This document shows positions 46,336-57,300 of a stretch of 64,000 nucleotides of DNA, in pieces. A model generated the notes under the pieces. That model worked only from the letters and a program-made list of their open reading frames with translations, ran no database searches and had not been told where the DNA came from. The translations under genes were made by a program, and so were the position numbers. How positions within the stretch are numbered: the first letter of the stretch is position 1; each line of letters opens with the position of its first letter. This stretch comes from Lenzites betulinus (Eukaryota > Basidiomycota > Agaricomycetes > Polyporales > Polyporaceae), in assembly GCA_022264855.1 (NCBI GenBank), contig JABYQU010000056.1, positions 62,001 to 126,000 of the forward strand. The letters are read 5' to 3'.

Positions 46336-46758
46336 ACAGCGAGCAGCATAAGATTTTGACACTTCTAGGGGTCTTCTACATGGTGTCGTGAACGATATGG
46401 ACACGTCAAGGCACGATAGTTGGGCAGGATCCGCAGATAAATGGAGAGACTATCATAATAAGCAAATGGGTATGTCGACATTAATGTTGGGTCTTGAGAG
46501 CTTCTGCAAGCTTGCAATGATTCGGTGGGAGTGAGGTAGGAAGGTTGTGTTATAGACGCCGTCTTAGGCGAGCAAGTACTGCGAAGCGCGCGCGCTTCGG
46601 ACTTCGACTCGGACCGTTCGGCAAGACCTCACTCATCCAAGTAGACCTGTGCCTCGTCCTACAAATAGCTTTTATACGTCTCAGGATCGTAGCATGCATC
46701 AGGTGCTCAGAAGGGAAGTCTTCGTTATACAAGTGCCTGATCATGATCCGACTTTGTC
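46336..46758. other. intergenic region
   Basis: About 420 bp between convergent hydrolase C and GST 1. No gene is seen. Confidence 0.45.
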
Positions 46759-47749
46759 TCAAGTCTGTGGCTGCACGCTCTCAGCAGTCCTTCGACGCAG
46801 ACCTGGGTGATCCTTCCACAATTCGATTTGCAAGTCCTGCATAAAGAGAAATGTCGGCGAATTGCGTCGCCTTCAAGTGGGTAGAAGTACTAACATCACT
46901 TCCCCAAGTCTTCGCGAAGCTCGGTCGTCCGTGTATATCCCTGACGTATTGCTTGAGTCTAGCGAACCTCTCGCTGTCCAGGTTATCCCGCAGTTTCTGC
47001 CAATTCTCTTTGGTGTACGCTCCAAGCTCTCTGTCCAGGAAGAGGTATAGGCGTGTGAGGAACGGGGCCACTGCGATATCTGCGATAGACCATTCTCCCG
47101 CCGCGAACCCACTTGGAGGGAGCGCAGCCTGCAGCCGTTCGAGGGCCTGAAGGACACCCTCGACCGGTTTGCCGAGGAAGAACGCTTCTCTGAACGGGTC
47201 GTTGACGTAGTTGCGGAATATTTCAACGAAAGCGCGCCCCTTGGCGCGTAGGATCGGATCGGCGGGTCTGAGGTTCGCCTCGGGGTAGACGTCGGCGATG
47301 AACTCAAGGAGAGCTATCGACTCGAACAGCTTCTGGGACTCGGGTGACGGTTGGTCGGGCGGTACCGCTGGGCCTCCAAAGGTGAGTGCTGGAATCTACC
47401 ATAGCCATTGTGTCAGTTGAATCTGAAGTAAGCGTTGGTGCGATAGGGTGATGACCAAATCTACTGACCCTGGCCAGCGGGTTGACTAGTTTGTACCACT
47501 CGGGCTTGCTACCTCTAACCTCGAACTCCCATAGTGTGAATTCCATCTTTGCCTCTTCAAGGGCGATATGTACCTGTCAGAGACGTCTACGTTCAGCAGC
47601 TCATCATCAATTACCATGAGCACGTATATCTTACCCTCTGGCCAAAAGGGGAGTACTACGTAGGTGATCAGCATCGTGTACTTTTAGCGTAATTATGCAG
47701 CGTCGCGGACCTTCGCGGTGTAGAACGTTACCTGCTCAGTTGGCGCCAT
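46759..47749 (-). CDS. glutathione S-transferase 1
   Basis: Five exons (47749-47711, 47655-47635, 47573-47469, 47395-46895, 46836-46759) give 247 residues. The thioredoxin-like half has FYTAKYSPFGQRVHIALEE (substrate-site start, with a 21 nt exon coding YSPFGQR), then NPLARIPALTF (cis-Pro) and ESIALLEFI (the glutathione gamma-glutamyl Glu-Ser pair region). The helical half includes GEWSIADIAVAPFL. It conjugates or reduces substrates with glutathione in the cytosol. The first-position Tyr-Ser-Pro-Phe instead of Cys-Pro-Phe argues against an omega-type cysteine enzyme. A TATATAAG box lies 50 bp upstream. It is a tandem duplicate of GST 2. Confidence 0.88.
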
Positions 47750-47797
47750 GACAGTAGGTTGATGATGGGCTGTCGGTCCCCAGGATTGAGGCCATGT

Positions 47798-47805
47798 CTT
47801 ATATA
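47798..47805 (-). promoter_or_regulatory. TATA box of GST 1
   Basis: TATATAAG on the minus strand, about 50 bp upstream of the ATG at 47749. Confidence 0.5.
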
Positions 47806-48158
47806 TGACGAAGGTCAACCGCAGCTGGGGTGCGGCCCCGAAGTCGGAGTCATGGCCCGACCCCATATCCCATTAGCACCAGCGTACTGTACATGGGATC
47901 TCTCACGTCACACTGCGTAAGAGTTCACGATATATTTTCACGCACGAACGTGCCAGTGATAACCCCAAGGGCGTTACTTGTTTGACGTTGGGGTAATATG
48001 GACGCTCTTAATGCGCTCGGCTGAAAAGGCTCGTGCTTCGATCACGTTCACTCAGATGTCATGCGAAATTGCACTGGGTGGATTGTCCGACCTTTGCGCT
48101 AATGTTACATGGATGTGGCCACGATACTTGAAGAACACAAGTTCTATGCGGTGTACTT
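47806..48158. other. intergenic region between GST genes
   Basis: About 350 bp holding the GST 1 promoter and the GST 2 3' end. Nothing else is seen. Confidence 0.45.
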
Positions 48159-49112
48159 TCACGGAGCCTGCGGCTGGAGTGGAGGGATCTTCCTTCCCAG
48201 TTCGACCTGTAGATCCTGCATAGGGTGCGAGTTAGCCTTCTGTAACAGAATATCATGTGAAGAGGCTTACATCGCTGACCCAGGCCTTCTGGAACCCAGG
48301 GCGGGCGCGCACGTCCTCCACGTACTGCCTAAGGCGAGAGAACCGCTCGCTGACAAAGAGCGCGTCCCGCATCGCATCCCTGTCCTCGACGCTGTACTTC
48401 CCGAGGCCTTCCTTGAGATACAAGAACAGATGAGATAGGAATGGGGCGACCCCTGCGTCCGCAATGGACCATTCCCCGACGGCGAAGCCGGTCGGCGGGA
48501 GCGTGCCCTGGAGCTTTTCGAGCGCCTGGAGGAGGGCCTCGGCAGGCTTGGCGAAGAAGAACACCTGTCTGAACGGGTCGTTCACGTAGTTCTGGTAGAC
48601 GGAGATGAACGCGCGGGCGCGGGCGCGCGAGATGGGGTCCGCGGGGAGGAGCTTAGCCTCTGGGAAAACCTCCGCGATGAATTCGATCATCGCGAGCGAC
48701 TCGGTAAGCTTCACCGACTCCGAGGAAGGCTGGTCGGGTGGCACCTCGGGCCCGCCGAACGCGATGGCGGGGACCTGTAATGAGCGGACGACTGTGAGTG
48801 GGCTGGTTTATTGTGCAGATTTCTCAAGATAGCCACCTTGCCAAAGGGACTGATAGTGTAGTACCAGTCCGGCCGCTTTTGCAGAACATTCACGTAATGA
48901 GTGGTATATTTTGCTTTTGCCTCCTCGAGGGCGATGTGCACCTGTAAAACTATTAGGGGCTGGGAGGTGATGAACCTGTAGATGGGAACTTACCCTGAGC
49001 GCATATGGGGACCACTATGAATGGGTTGGGTTGTCTGTCAGATGGGCAAAAACGGCAAATACAGGCAACTCACACTCGCTGTGTAGAAGGTAATCTGCTC
49101 AGTAGGTGCCAT
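48159..49112 (-). CDS. glutathione S-transferase 2
   Basis: Five exons (49112-49074, 49014-48994, 48941-48837, 48774-48271, 48215-48159) give 241 residues. The exon lengths 39, 21 and 105 are the same as in GST 1. The motif run is FYTASWSPYALRVHIALEE, SPFGKVPAIAF, ESLAMIEFIAEVFPEA and GEWSIADAGVAPFL. The microexon codes WSPYALR. The C-terminal tail is shorter than in GST 1. A TATA box lies 47 bp upstream. It is probably a detoxifying or conjugating enzyme; a role with the nearby UstYa and hydrolase genes is possible, since some mycotoxin clusters include a GST, but nothing in the sequence proves it. Confidence 0.88.
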
Positions 49113-49158
49113 TGTGGGATTTGGGGGCTTATCGAATTGACATCGCCACATCGGAGAC

Positions 49159-49166
49159 GTTTTATA
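49159..49166 (-). promoter_or_regulatory. TATA box of GST 2
   Basis: TATAAAAC on the minus strand, about 47 bp upstream of the ATG at 49112. Confidence 0.5.
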
Positions 49167-49554
49167 AGTCTGAAGCAATCGAGTCAGGTGAACTTCTGCC
49201 ATCAGTAGCGCAGCGATGTGATTTGCACGGTACCGAGGAAGCCCGCGCAGCAGAAAGATTGACCGCTACAAGTGCGGTTCCTTACAGGCTACGCGGATGC
49301 ATCATGACTTGAATTTCGAATGATGACAGACTAAGTGAGAGAAACTGAGGGCGTCATAGCTGTGGTGCACTGGTGACTCGATTGACTATCTTTGACCCTA
49401 ATGAATCCGGGCACGATCGACCTAGTCAGCATGTCATTGCGCATCCAGAAGAAAGGGTAAAGCTGTGCAAAGCATCGCGATTGGTTAGGCCGTTCTACAT
49501 GCATTCGTAACTTCTCATTGCAAGGGAGATTATGCAGATTTATCATTCTATGAT
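49167..49554. other. intergenic region
   Basis: About 390 bp between GST 2 and the end of the GMP synthase gene. No gene is seen. Confidence 0.45.
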
Positions 49555-51710
49555 CTACAGCCACTCCACCGTCTGAAAGAACGTGTAAGACACAACGACT
49601 ATTCGGACATTGCGTGCAGACTTACTGCGGGAGGCTTCGATGAGATGTCGTACGTAACACGGTTGATTCCAGCAACCTCGTTGGTGATCCTCGACGAGAT
49701 ACGACGCAGAACCTCGGAGGGGAAGACAAACCTGACCGCCATGATCAGTTAGCCTCTCGATACTAGGATCATAGTGAACCCTTACCAATCTGCTGTCATG
49801 AAGTCCTCCGATTGCACGGCACGCAGAGCAATGACCTGAAGCGATCCGCTTGAGTGATTGGTCGTACGAAGCTTAAGCCCAGTACTTACCTGTTCGTATG
49901 TCCGCGCGTCACCCATAACGCCAACGGCTTTCACCGGCAGGAGGACCGCAAACGCTTGGCTAATCTGGTTGTACAGGCCTGCTTTCCGGATCTCCTCGAT
50001 GTAGATGCTGTCGGCTTGTTGTAAGATTTTGACCTGATCGCGCGTCACAGGGCCAAGAATCCGGATCGCCAGACCAGGACCAGGGAAGGGATGCCGTTGA
50101 ACGAGGTGGTCCGGGATGGAGAGGAGACGGCCGAGGGCGCGGACTTCGTCTGATGAACGGGCAAATTAACACTGTGAGGACAACTGGCGACGCGACTGCG
50201 CTTACCCTTGAACAGTTCCCGCAAAGGCTCGATGAGCTTCAACTTCATGTCCTTAAGAAGACCGCCGACGTTGTGGTGAGTCTTGATAGTGGCGCTCGGG
50301 CCCTTGAAGCTGATGCTCTCGATGACATCAGGGTAAAGGGTACCCTGGAGAAGCCACTCAATCTTCCCCTTGGCCTCAGCCCCACGAGCCTCTTCAGCCA
50401 AGGTAGCCGCTTCAAGTTTTGCAGCCTCCGTTTCGAATACGTTGATGAACGTGTTGCCGATGATTTTACGCTTCTGCTCAGGGTCTTCGACGTTCTCGAG
50501 GCGAGAAAGGAATAGGTCAGAAGCGTCGACGACCGTCAAGTTAACGCCGAGATCTTTGTTGAGCATCTCGTGCACTTGCTGGGCCTCGTTGAGTCGAAGT
50601 ACGCCGTTGTCGACCATAATAGCATGGAAGCTGAGAACGGACTACGATAAGAAAAGTTCTTCGACGCAGAGCATTCCGTGGAACTTACCGGTCACCAATT
50701 GCTTCGTGCATGAGCTTAGCAGCAACCGAGCTGTCGACACCGCCACTGACAGCACCGATTACACGACCTTTGGGTCCACAGATTTCACGAATGCGCGCGA
50801 TCTCCTTCCCAATGAACTCTTCCTGTACAAAAGTCAGACAACACCATCGCCATAGTACGCACTAACTGCTGACCATAGTCCAGTGCTGCGTGCATCCGCA
50901 GATGTTCACAACGAATCTGGAGATGACTTCCTTGCCGCGTTTCGAGTGTGTCACTTCGGGGTGGAACTGAATACCATAGAAGGGCTTGGAGTTGTGCGCG
51001 ATAGCAGCGAACGGCGCCGTGCTCGTGCGGCCGATAATATGGAAGTCGGGAGGCAACTCGGAGAGCTGGTCCCCGTGTGACATCCAAACCTGAGGACATG
51101 TAAGTTGTCGGACAACTTTCTGTCTCAAGACCATTCGCCCATACCTGAAGCTCGTCTCCGAGGTCTTCGAACAGTGCATCCGCGCCCTTGTTTCCGCCAA
51201 TCTTCGAGATCTGAACTTGTGCAAACCCATATTCGCGATGCTCGCACTTCGCGACCTCGCCCTTCATGTTCCATGCCATCTCCTACTTTCTTCATCGTCA
51301 GCGAGTAGATATGCCGATAGCGACACACTCAGCGCACCTGAAGGCCGTAGCAAATGCCAAGTACGGGAACGCCTAGCTCAAACACCGCCGGGTCGACGTG
51401 AGGGGCATCCTTGTCGTAAACACTATACGGCGATCCGGACAAAATGACACCTGTATGTGAGGGTCAGCGATGCAGCGATGAACGCTATTATTTCACGCAC
51501 CCTTGGGCTTGAATTGCAAGTCCTTGATCTTTTGCGTGCATGGCATGAGCTCAGCGTAGACATTTAATTCGCGACATCTTCGTGTGATCAGATGGCTGTA
51601 CTGGATCCTGTGTTACGCATTGATTGACACTTTCAAGAAATGATGCTGCATACTTGGGAGCCAAAGTCCAAGATGAGTACCGTATCGAACTGGTCGTGTA
51701 TTTCGGCCAT
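49555..51710 (-). CDS. GUA1: GMP synthase (glutamine-hydrolysing)
   Basis: A minus-strand gene of about nine exons, from [19 protein letters not shown] at 51710 to TVEWL-stop at 49555. The class-I glutamine amidotransferase half has [19 protein letters not shown] (catalytic Cys) and [10 protein letters not shown] (His-Pro-Glu). The ATP pyrophosphatase half has the P-loop [18 protein letters not shown] and [10 protein letters not shown]. The dimerisation end has [12 protein letters not shown], then the conserved [22 protein letters not shown]. The enzyme converts XMP, glutamine and ATP to GMP in the cytosol, the last step of guanine nucleotide synthesis. All domains are present. The family usually ends in EWE; here the last residue reads Leu after a final 60 bp intron. 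Confidence 0.95.
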
Positions 51711-52416
51711 GGTGGGGGTGGAAGAGGGGAAGTTGGAAGGAGGCGAGTCCAACAAGTCGGCAACTGACAATTTGCCGATTAGATAGACGCCCAGACAGTG
51801 TATCTGGGCGCTAACCTAGCTAGTAGTATACCATGGCCGCTGGTTCCCCCACCGTCCACTGCGCCGCCGCGGCGAATAAGCAATGCACGCCGTAGACGGC
51901 GTTACACTCTTATACGCATTGGTTCAATTGTCCTCTGCAGGTTTGTCATGAACACTCTCTACGCATGATTGTGTCCAGTTTCCGAGGGCTGTCGCCCCCG
52001 GTCCCTTTCATATTTTTATACTAGATAGTACTATCAGACATAGACCGGGCAATCGCGCATAGGCGCGACTTTGCCGTTCGTGCAGTTACTACTGCAAGTG
52101 GCCTACACGTCCTCAGCTCCGCCTCCTCGAGACACTCCCACAAACACGGTGTCAACTCGTGATCGTTCGGAGGTCACTATATTTGATATCTGCGAGGCAG
52201 GCAATGCCATGACAGTGTCGAAGACATGGAAGGCAATTAATCCTGTGTATAGAGCATCAGTCGCATTAGGGGTTGTTGAACATACGGCACCTAGTTACGC
52301 TTGCTCTTCTGCTTCTTTTGCGCAGGTGGGGGAGAGGGTGGGGAAGGCGGGACGTCGCGCCCGCCGACAGCGTGCTGTTTCTGCGACTCCGGGGTGCTAT
52401 ATAACGCGGTGGTCTT
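51711..52416. other. intergenic region
   Basis: About 700 bp upstream of GMP synthase and downstream of the decayed FunK1 gene. No gene is seen. Confidence 0.45.
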
Positions 52417-54130
52417 TCAAAGTCCAGTGGGGCTCAACGGGGTCGAAACCGTTCCGACCTGCGCTGCTCGAACAACCAAGTCGGCATGGCTGACCCTGTG
52501 CACGAAGTTGTCTCTCTTCTTTGCCGCATTCTGGGTTTGCTGCTCGTCGTCCGTCGCCTCGTTGGCAGGGAGATCGCGCACCATCTCCAACGCCCTCTCC
52601 AGAAGCTCGGTCACAAACTTGTGGATGTTGTGGTACTCGTAGCCCTCGAACACGTATGCGAGCAACAGTAGTTCCCACCATTGACGCAACACGGGCTTGA
52701 GCGGCTCGAAGTAGCTGTAGATGTGGAGAAGGAGATGCATCTCGAACTCATTGCGGGACCTTTCGAACAGCTCCTTTTTGTTCCTCGTGATGATGTCCAG
52801 GCCGCCATCGAAGAAGCAATGGACGACCCGGCGCAGTTCTAAGATCTGTGTGCGGCTGGGCTCACTAGCAGCCTTGAAGTCTTCGGTGAGTTCCTTCTGC
52901 CGATCGCCACCTGGTCCTGAACGTGTGATGCATATGTAGAGAAAGACCCAGAAGAAGGACTCCATGTCGTGGATTGCATCATGCACGACCGGATAAGATT
53001 GCTGAACGCGTGTCACCTCGGAGTCCTGCAACCCGACTTCGACCTTGACCGGGCTAAGTATCTTGACGCTAGCATAAGGGGGAGTGCTCTAGAATACACG
53101 TCAATGAGGACAACAGTGTAGTAGGTCAGTCACTCACGGAACGGGGCTCTCGTTGCGGGGTGGTGTTCGAAGTGGTGTCAGACTCGCGAGGAGGTGTCTA
53201 GAGTACCATCAACCTTGGACGACAACGAAACGGACAAGAATAACAGACCAGCAATGCCGTGTTCCAACCGAAGTCCTCTGGAGTGAAAACATGGTCCACC
53301 GGCGGTGTCAGCCCGGAACTCTTGTAATAGCGCAACGCAGCGTGGATGTAGAACACGATGGTGCCTATGTAGTTAATCGGTGGTATAGGTTTCGGGTCCC
53401 GGAGCTTGAAGCAATGAAGAGCGCGCTGGAGCACCGCCTCACTGATTCGGCCCGGCGCCGACACCCATTCTGCTTGAAGGTACATAGGAAGAAGGGGATT
53501 ATCAATTTCTTCGAAACCGATATTGCGCTCCGACACGGTTTGGATTCTGTTCGTGTGGTCGAAGTCGATGAGGCAGCCTCGATTGCTCTGAGTTTGGGGC
53601 TGCGAGCCAGCCCCAGTATCCATCAGAGAGATTCGCGGGGCTGATGTCGCGTTGAAGGACGCCGTGGACGTAGGCGAACCGATGTCCTTTCAGTAGCTTA
53701 GTTTGAGCGTAACTTCGGCGTATGAGACTGACACATACTGTGAACACTGTGTAAAAGAAGCTCAGCTAGCTCTTGCAGGACGAGTCGGACTGCATACCTT
53801 TAGCTATTGTCGTTATCGATATCAGAGATCGCGGGAATGCCAGATAGGTTGTAGAGACCAGTTTGGGGACAGATTCGGTGCACGAGGACGTGTAAGTCGC
53901 AAGCACGGAGGCTATATACGTGGGAGGAGAATGTTCACCGGAGGTTCCGGCCGTAGATATGTCCTAATGGTGGAGCAGGTGTGAGCGATCTCAATGGCCT
54001 CGCGAACGATTCCAAGTGGTTCACGGACCAATACACAAGAACAGAACTGGACGGTGCTACTGCGACCACGTCTGAGTGAGGACACGGAGAAGAGTTACAT
54101 GGAGGAGGCGCCTCGACGAACAGAGTTCAG
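52417..54130 (-). pseudogene. decayed FunK1-family kinase
   Basis: Minus-strand pieces are recognisable in order. REPLGIVREAIEIAH lies near 54000. FAYVHGVLQRDISPAN lies near 53640, where the HRD of the catalytic loop has become QRD. CLIDFDHTNRI is near 53560, in a frame shifted from the preceding piece. The C-terminal block has VVHDAIHDMESFFWVFLYIC and ITRSGPGGDRQKEL (53031-52417). No N-terminal region is found, and stop codons and a shift interrupt the catalytic part. A transcript could still make the last 204-codon piece. It is unrelated in position to the split FunK1 gene at 16.6-23.3 kb. Confidence 0.7.
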
Positions 54131-54317
54131 TAGCCTCGTGGCCAAGTAATCACGTATTGGCGCTTACTAAATTAGCGCTAGTAGCTGGACTGGGCTATTG
54201 ACGCTCTCGTCCTCGAGGCCACAGCGACATCCTCATCCATAAACCACACCTGAGGGCCATACGTCCGCCTTCCACCACACGCAACCGGACTTATATTGTA
54301 TACTATAAACAGTCGTC

Positions 54318-57300
54318 ATGGGTAAGTCGACCTCGGCTTTTCCGTTCTCGCAGCGCTGACGTCTTATTCCGCGGCAGGAATTCCGAAGGTCTGTGTTCCA
54401 ACGTTGGTGTTTTAGCATATGTTTACTCACCCTACCGCAGTTCTTCAGATACATCTCGTATGTTTCCGCCATATGAATAGCAAGTGTTTACTGAGGGCTT
54501 GCGTAGGGAGCGATACCCACTAACATCGCAGCTAATTGAGGAGAATAAGATTCCGGAGTTTGGTACGCCTACGCCAACATTGACTGCGCTCTCGCTGCTC
54601 ACATCTTTGTCAGACAATCTTTATGTCGACTTCAATGGAATCATCCATAACTGTAGGTGCATAGGTGTTGCGGTCCATCTTTCGTGCTCACACGACTGTC
54701 AGGCTCCCACCCCAACGACGAGGACGCGCATTTCAGACTATCCGAGGCTCAAATCTTCACGTCTATCTTCGCATATGTTGACCATCTTTTCGGCAAAATC
54801 AAACCGAAGAAGCTGTTCTTCATGGCAATCGACGGGGTGGCCCCTAGGGCTAAGATGAACCAGCAGCGTAGTCGCCGTTTCCGCACGGCGAAGGACGCCA
54901 AGGAGATCAGAGAGAAAGCTGAGAGGAAGGGAGAGAAGCTGCCTGAAGAGAAGGCATTCGACAGCAACTGTATCACGCCTGGTGAGTCTGCATTATTCGT
55001 CCACCCAGCGTGTCCCAATCAACTCGCCTCCCAGGCACGGAGTTCATGGCACGTCTCTCGGAACAGCTGCGTTACTTCGTGAACAAGAAGATATCGGAGG
55101 ACTCAAACTGGCGGGAGGTCACGGTGGTGCTTTCGGGGCACGACGTCCCTGGAGAGGGCGAACACAAGATCATGGAATACATACGTCTGTCCAGGGCACA
55201 GCTGGATTACGATCCCAACGTGCGACACTGCCTGTACGGCCTGGACGCCGATTTGATCATGCTGGGTCTGCTGAGCCATGACCCTCATTTCTGCTTGTTG
55301 CGGGAGGAGGTCAAGTTCGGGCCGGCCTCAAGAAGCAAAAGCAACAAGAGGTGCGTTCATCCTATGGGAGGTGGTGTTGCTGCGGGATTGTAACAGAACC
55401 CCAAACTAGCCTCGAATCCATCAACTTCTACCTATTGCATCTCACGCTGATGCGGGAGTACCTGGACCTGGAGTTCCACGACATCGAGCCGGTCTTACCA
55501 TTCAAGTATAATCTGGAGCGAATCATCGACGACTTCATCCTTCTGGCGGTGTTCGTTGGCAACGACTTCTTGCCGAACCTTCCGGATTTGCATATTCACG
55601 AGAACGGGTTGGAGAAGTTGTTTGATGTGTACAAGAAGTCGCTGCCGTCTCTCGGTATGTGCTACTTCGACCGCCGGGGTCCCAGTGCTCATGTTCTTGT
55701 AGACGGCTACATCAATGAGAATGGTGTCATCAACACCAAGCGTTTGCAGGTCATTCTGGATGAAATGGCAGAGTGGGAACGAGAAGTGTTTGAGAAGGAG
55801 TATGCGGACTTGAACTGGTTTAAGGGCAAGCAGACGAAGCACGTGCAGGAGATGGAGATGGGTCGCAAGCGGTCGAAACTTGGTATGCCATCCGTCAACC
55901 ATTCCCCGGACTTCCTTATTAAACCGTTTCCCCAGTGTTGACAAGTTCTCAGAGGAGGATCTTCGACGAAGTGAAGGCGTTCGTCCTTCAACACAGGAAG
56001 TTGTCGGCGGCTCAGAATGCTTCTCAGCCTCCGCTCACCATGCCGAATGACTTCCCGGCGCGAGACAGACAGTTCATCAACCGTCTAGCGGACGACTTGC
56101 ATCTATCGGTTACTTGGGACGAGTACGACGAACAGGATCAGAATTTGGTCACGTGGCGCTCCCCGGGGCAGTTGGAGGAGCCATTGCCAGAGAATGGCGA
56201 GCCAGCGGTGGAAGGCGAAGGCAACGATGACGAATGGGAAGACGAAGAAGAGGACGAGGAGGCCATAGCGGCTATTGACCGCGTGCTGAACAAGTACGCA
56301 AAAGCGAAGGTTGCGGAGGACGATCAGGATGGTGACTTCGACGCTCGGTATGAGTGGTCGATCAAGGAGAAGATGGACGAGTGGAAGCGCGGCTATTACA
56401 AGGTATGTCTTCGCAATATGTTCTCGCGTATTTCCACCAAACCCTCATCCTCGCATAGGGGAAGCTGGAGATATCGTATGATGACCCGAAGGAGTTGGGT
56501 GACCTCATCTACCGATACGTAGAGGGCTTGCAGTGGGTCATGTTCTACTACTACAGTGGGGTCGCGTCGTGGAGTTGGTTTTACAACTACCACTACGCCC
56601 CACGCATCTCAGGTATGTCCTTTCCGCACCTCAAAGCCGCCCAGACAACCGACGTGGTATGGTGGCAGATCTGCGGGGCGTGGACCTGATGTCCTTTAAC
56701 TTCGACCTCGGCAAACCATTCCATCCTTTCGAACAGTTGATGGGTGTCTTGCCCGAAGCCAGCAAGGAGCTTATCCCACCTCCGTACAGGGTGCGTGCAC
56801 GAGTCTGACCGGAGATGCTAGCGGATCTGACGCTATCAATTTTGTAGGACTTAATGTACGACGTGAACTCACCCATCCTAGATTTCTACCCCACCGAGTT
56901 CGAACTAGATCTCAATGGCAAGAAGCAGGATTGGGAAGCCATCGTCAAGATTCCGTTCATCGAAGAGCAACGGTTGCTAAAAGCCATGTCTTGTAAGTGT
57001 TTAGCCTTACCTGCTTCGTACCGTAGAGCTGAAGGAGCATTCAGCGCGCGAGCATAGACTCACGGCCGAGGAGAAGCAACGCAACGCGTTTGGGACCAGT
57101 ATCAAGTTCAGCTACAAGTCCGGCGAGCCGACAGTCTACCCCTCGTCACTCCCTGGATTTTTCCCTACCCTGTACAGATGCTTCTGCGAGATGGAGCCAT
57201 TTGACTTGCCCACTCTCAACGGGCTTCATCTCGTACAAGGTCTTTGCGACGGTGTGCACCTGGGCGCAGAGGCATTGGCTGGCTTTCCCTCGCTTCAGAC

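Noticed and set aside
30114..49112. A full dikaritin-type RiPP cluster call
   Set aside because: No repeated core peptide with Kex2 sites and no cluster transporter were found, so it is reported only as a candidate.
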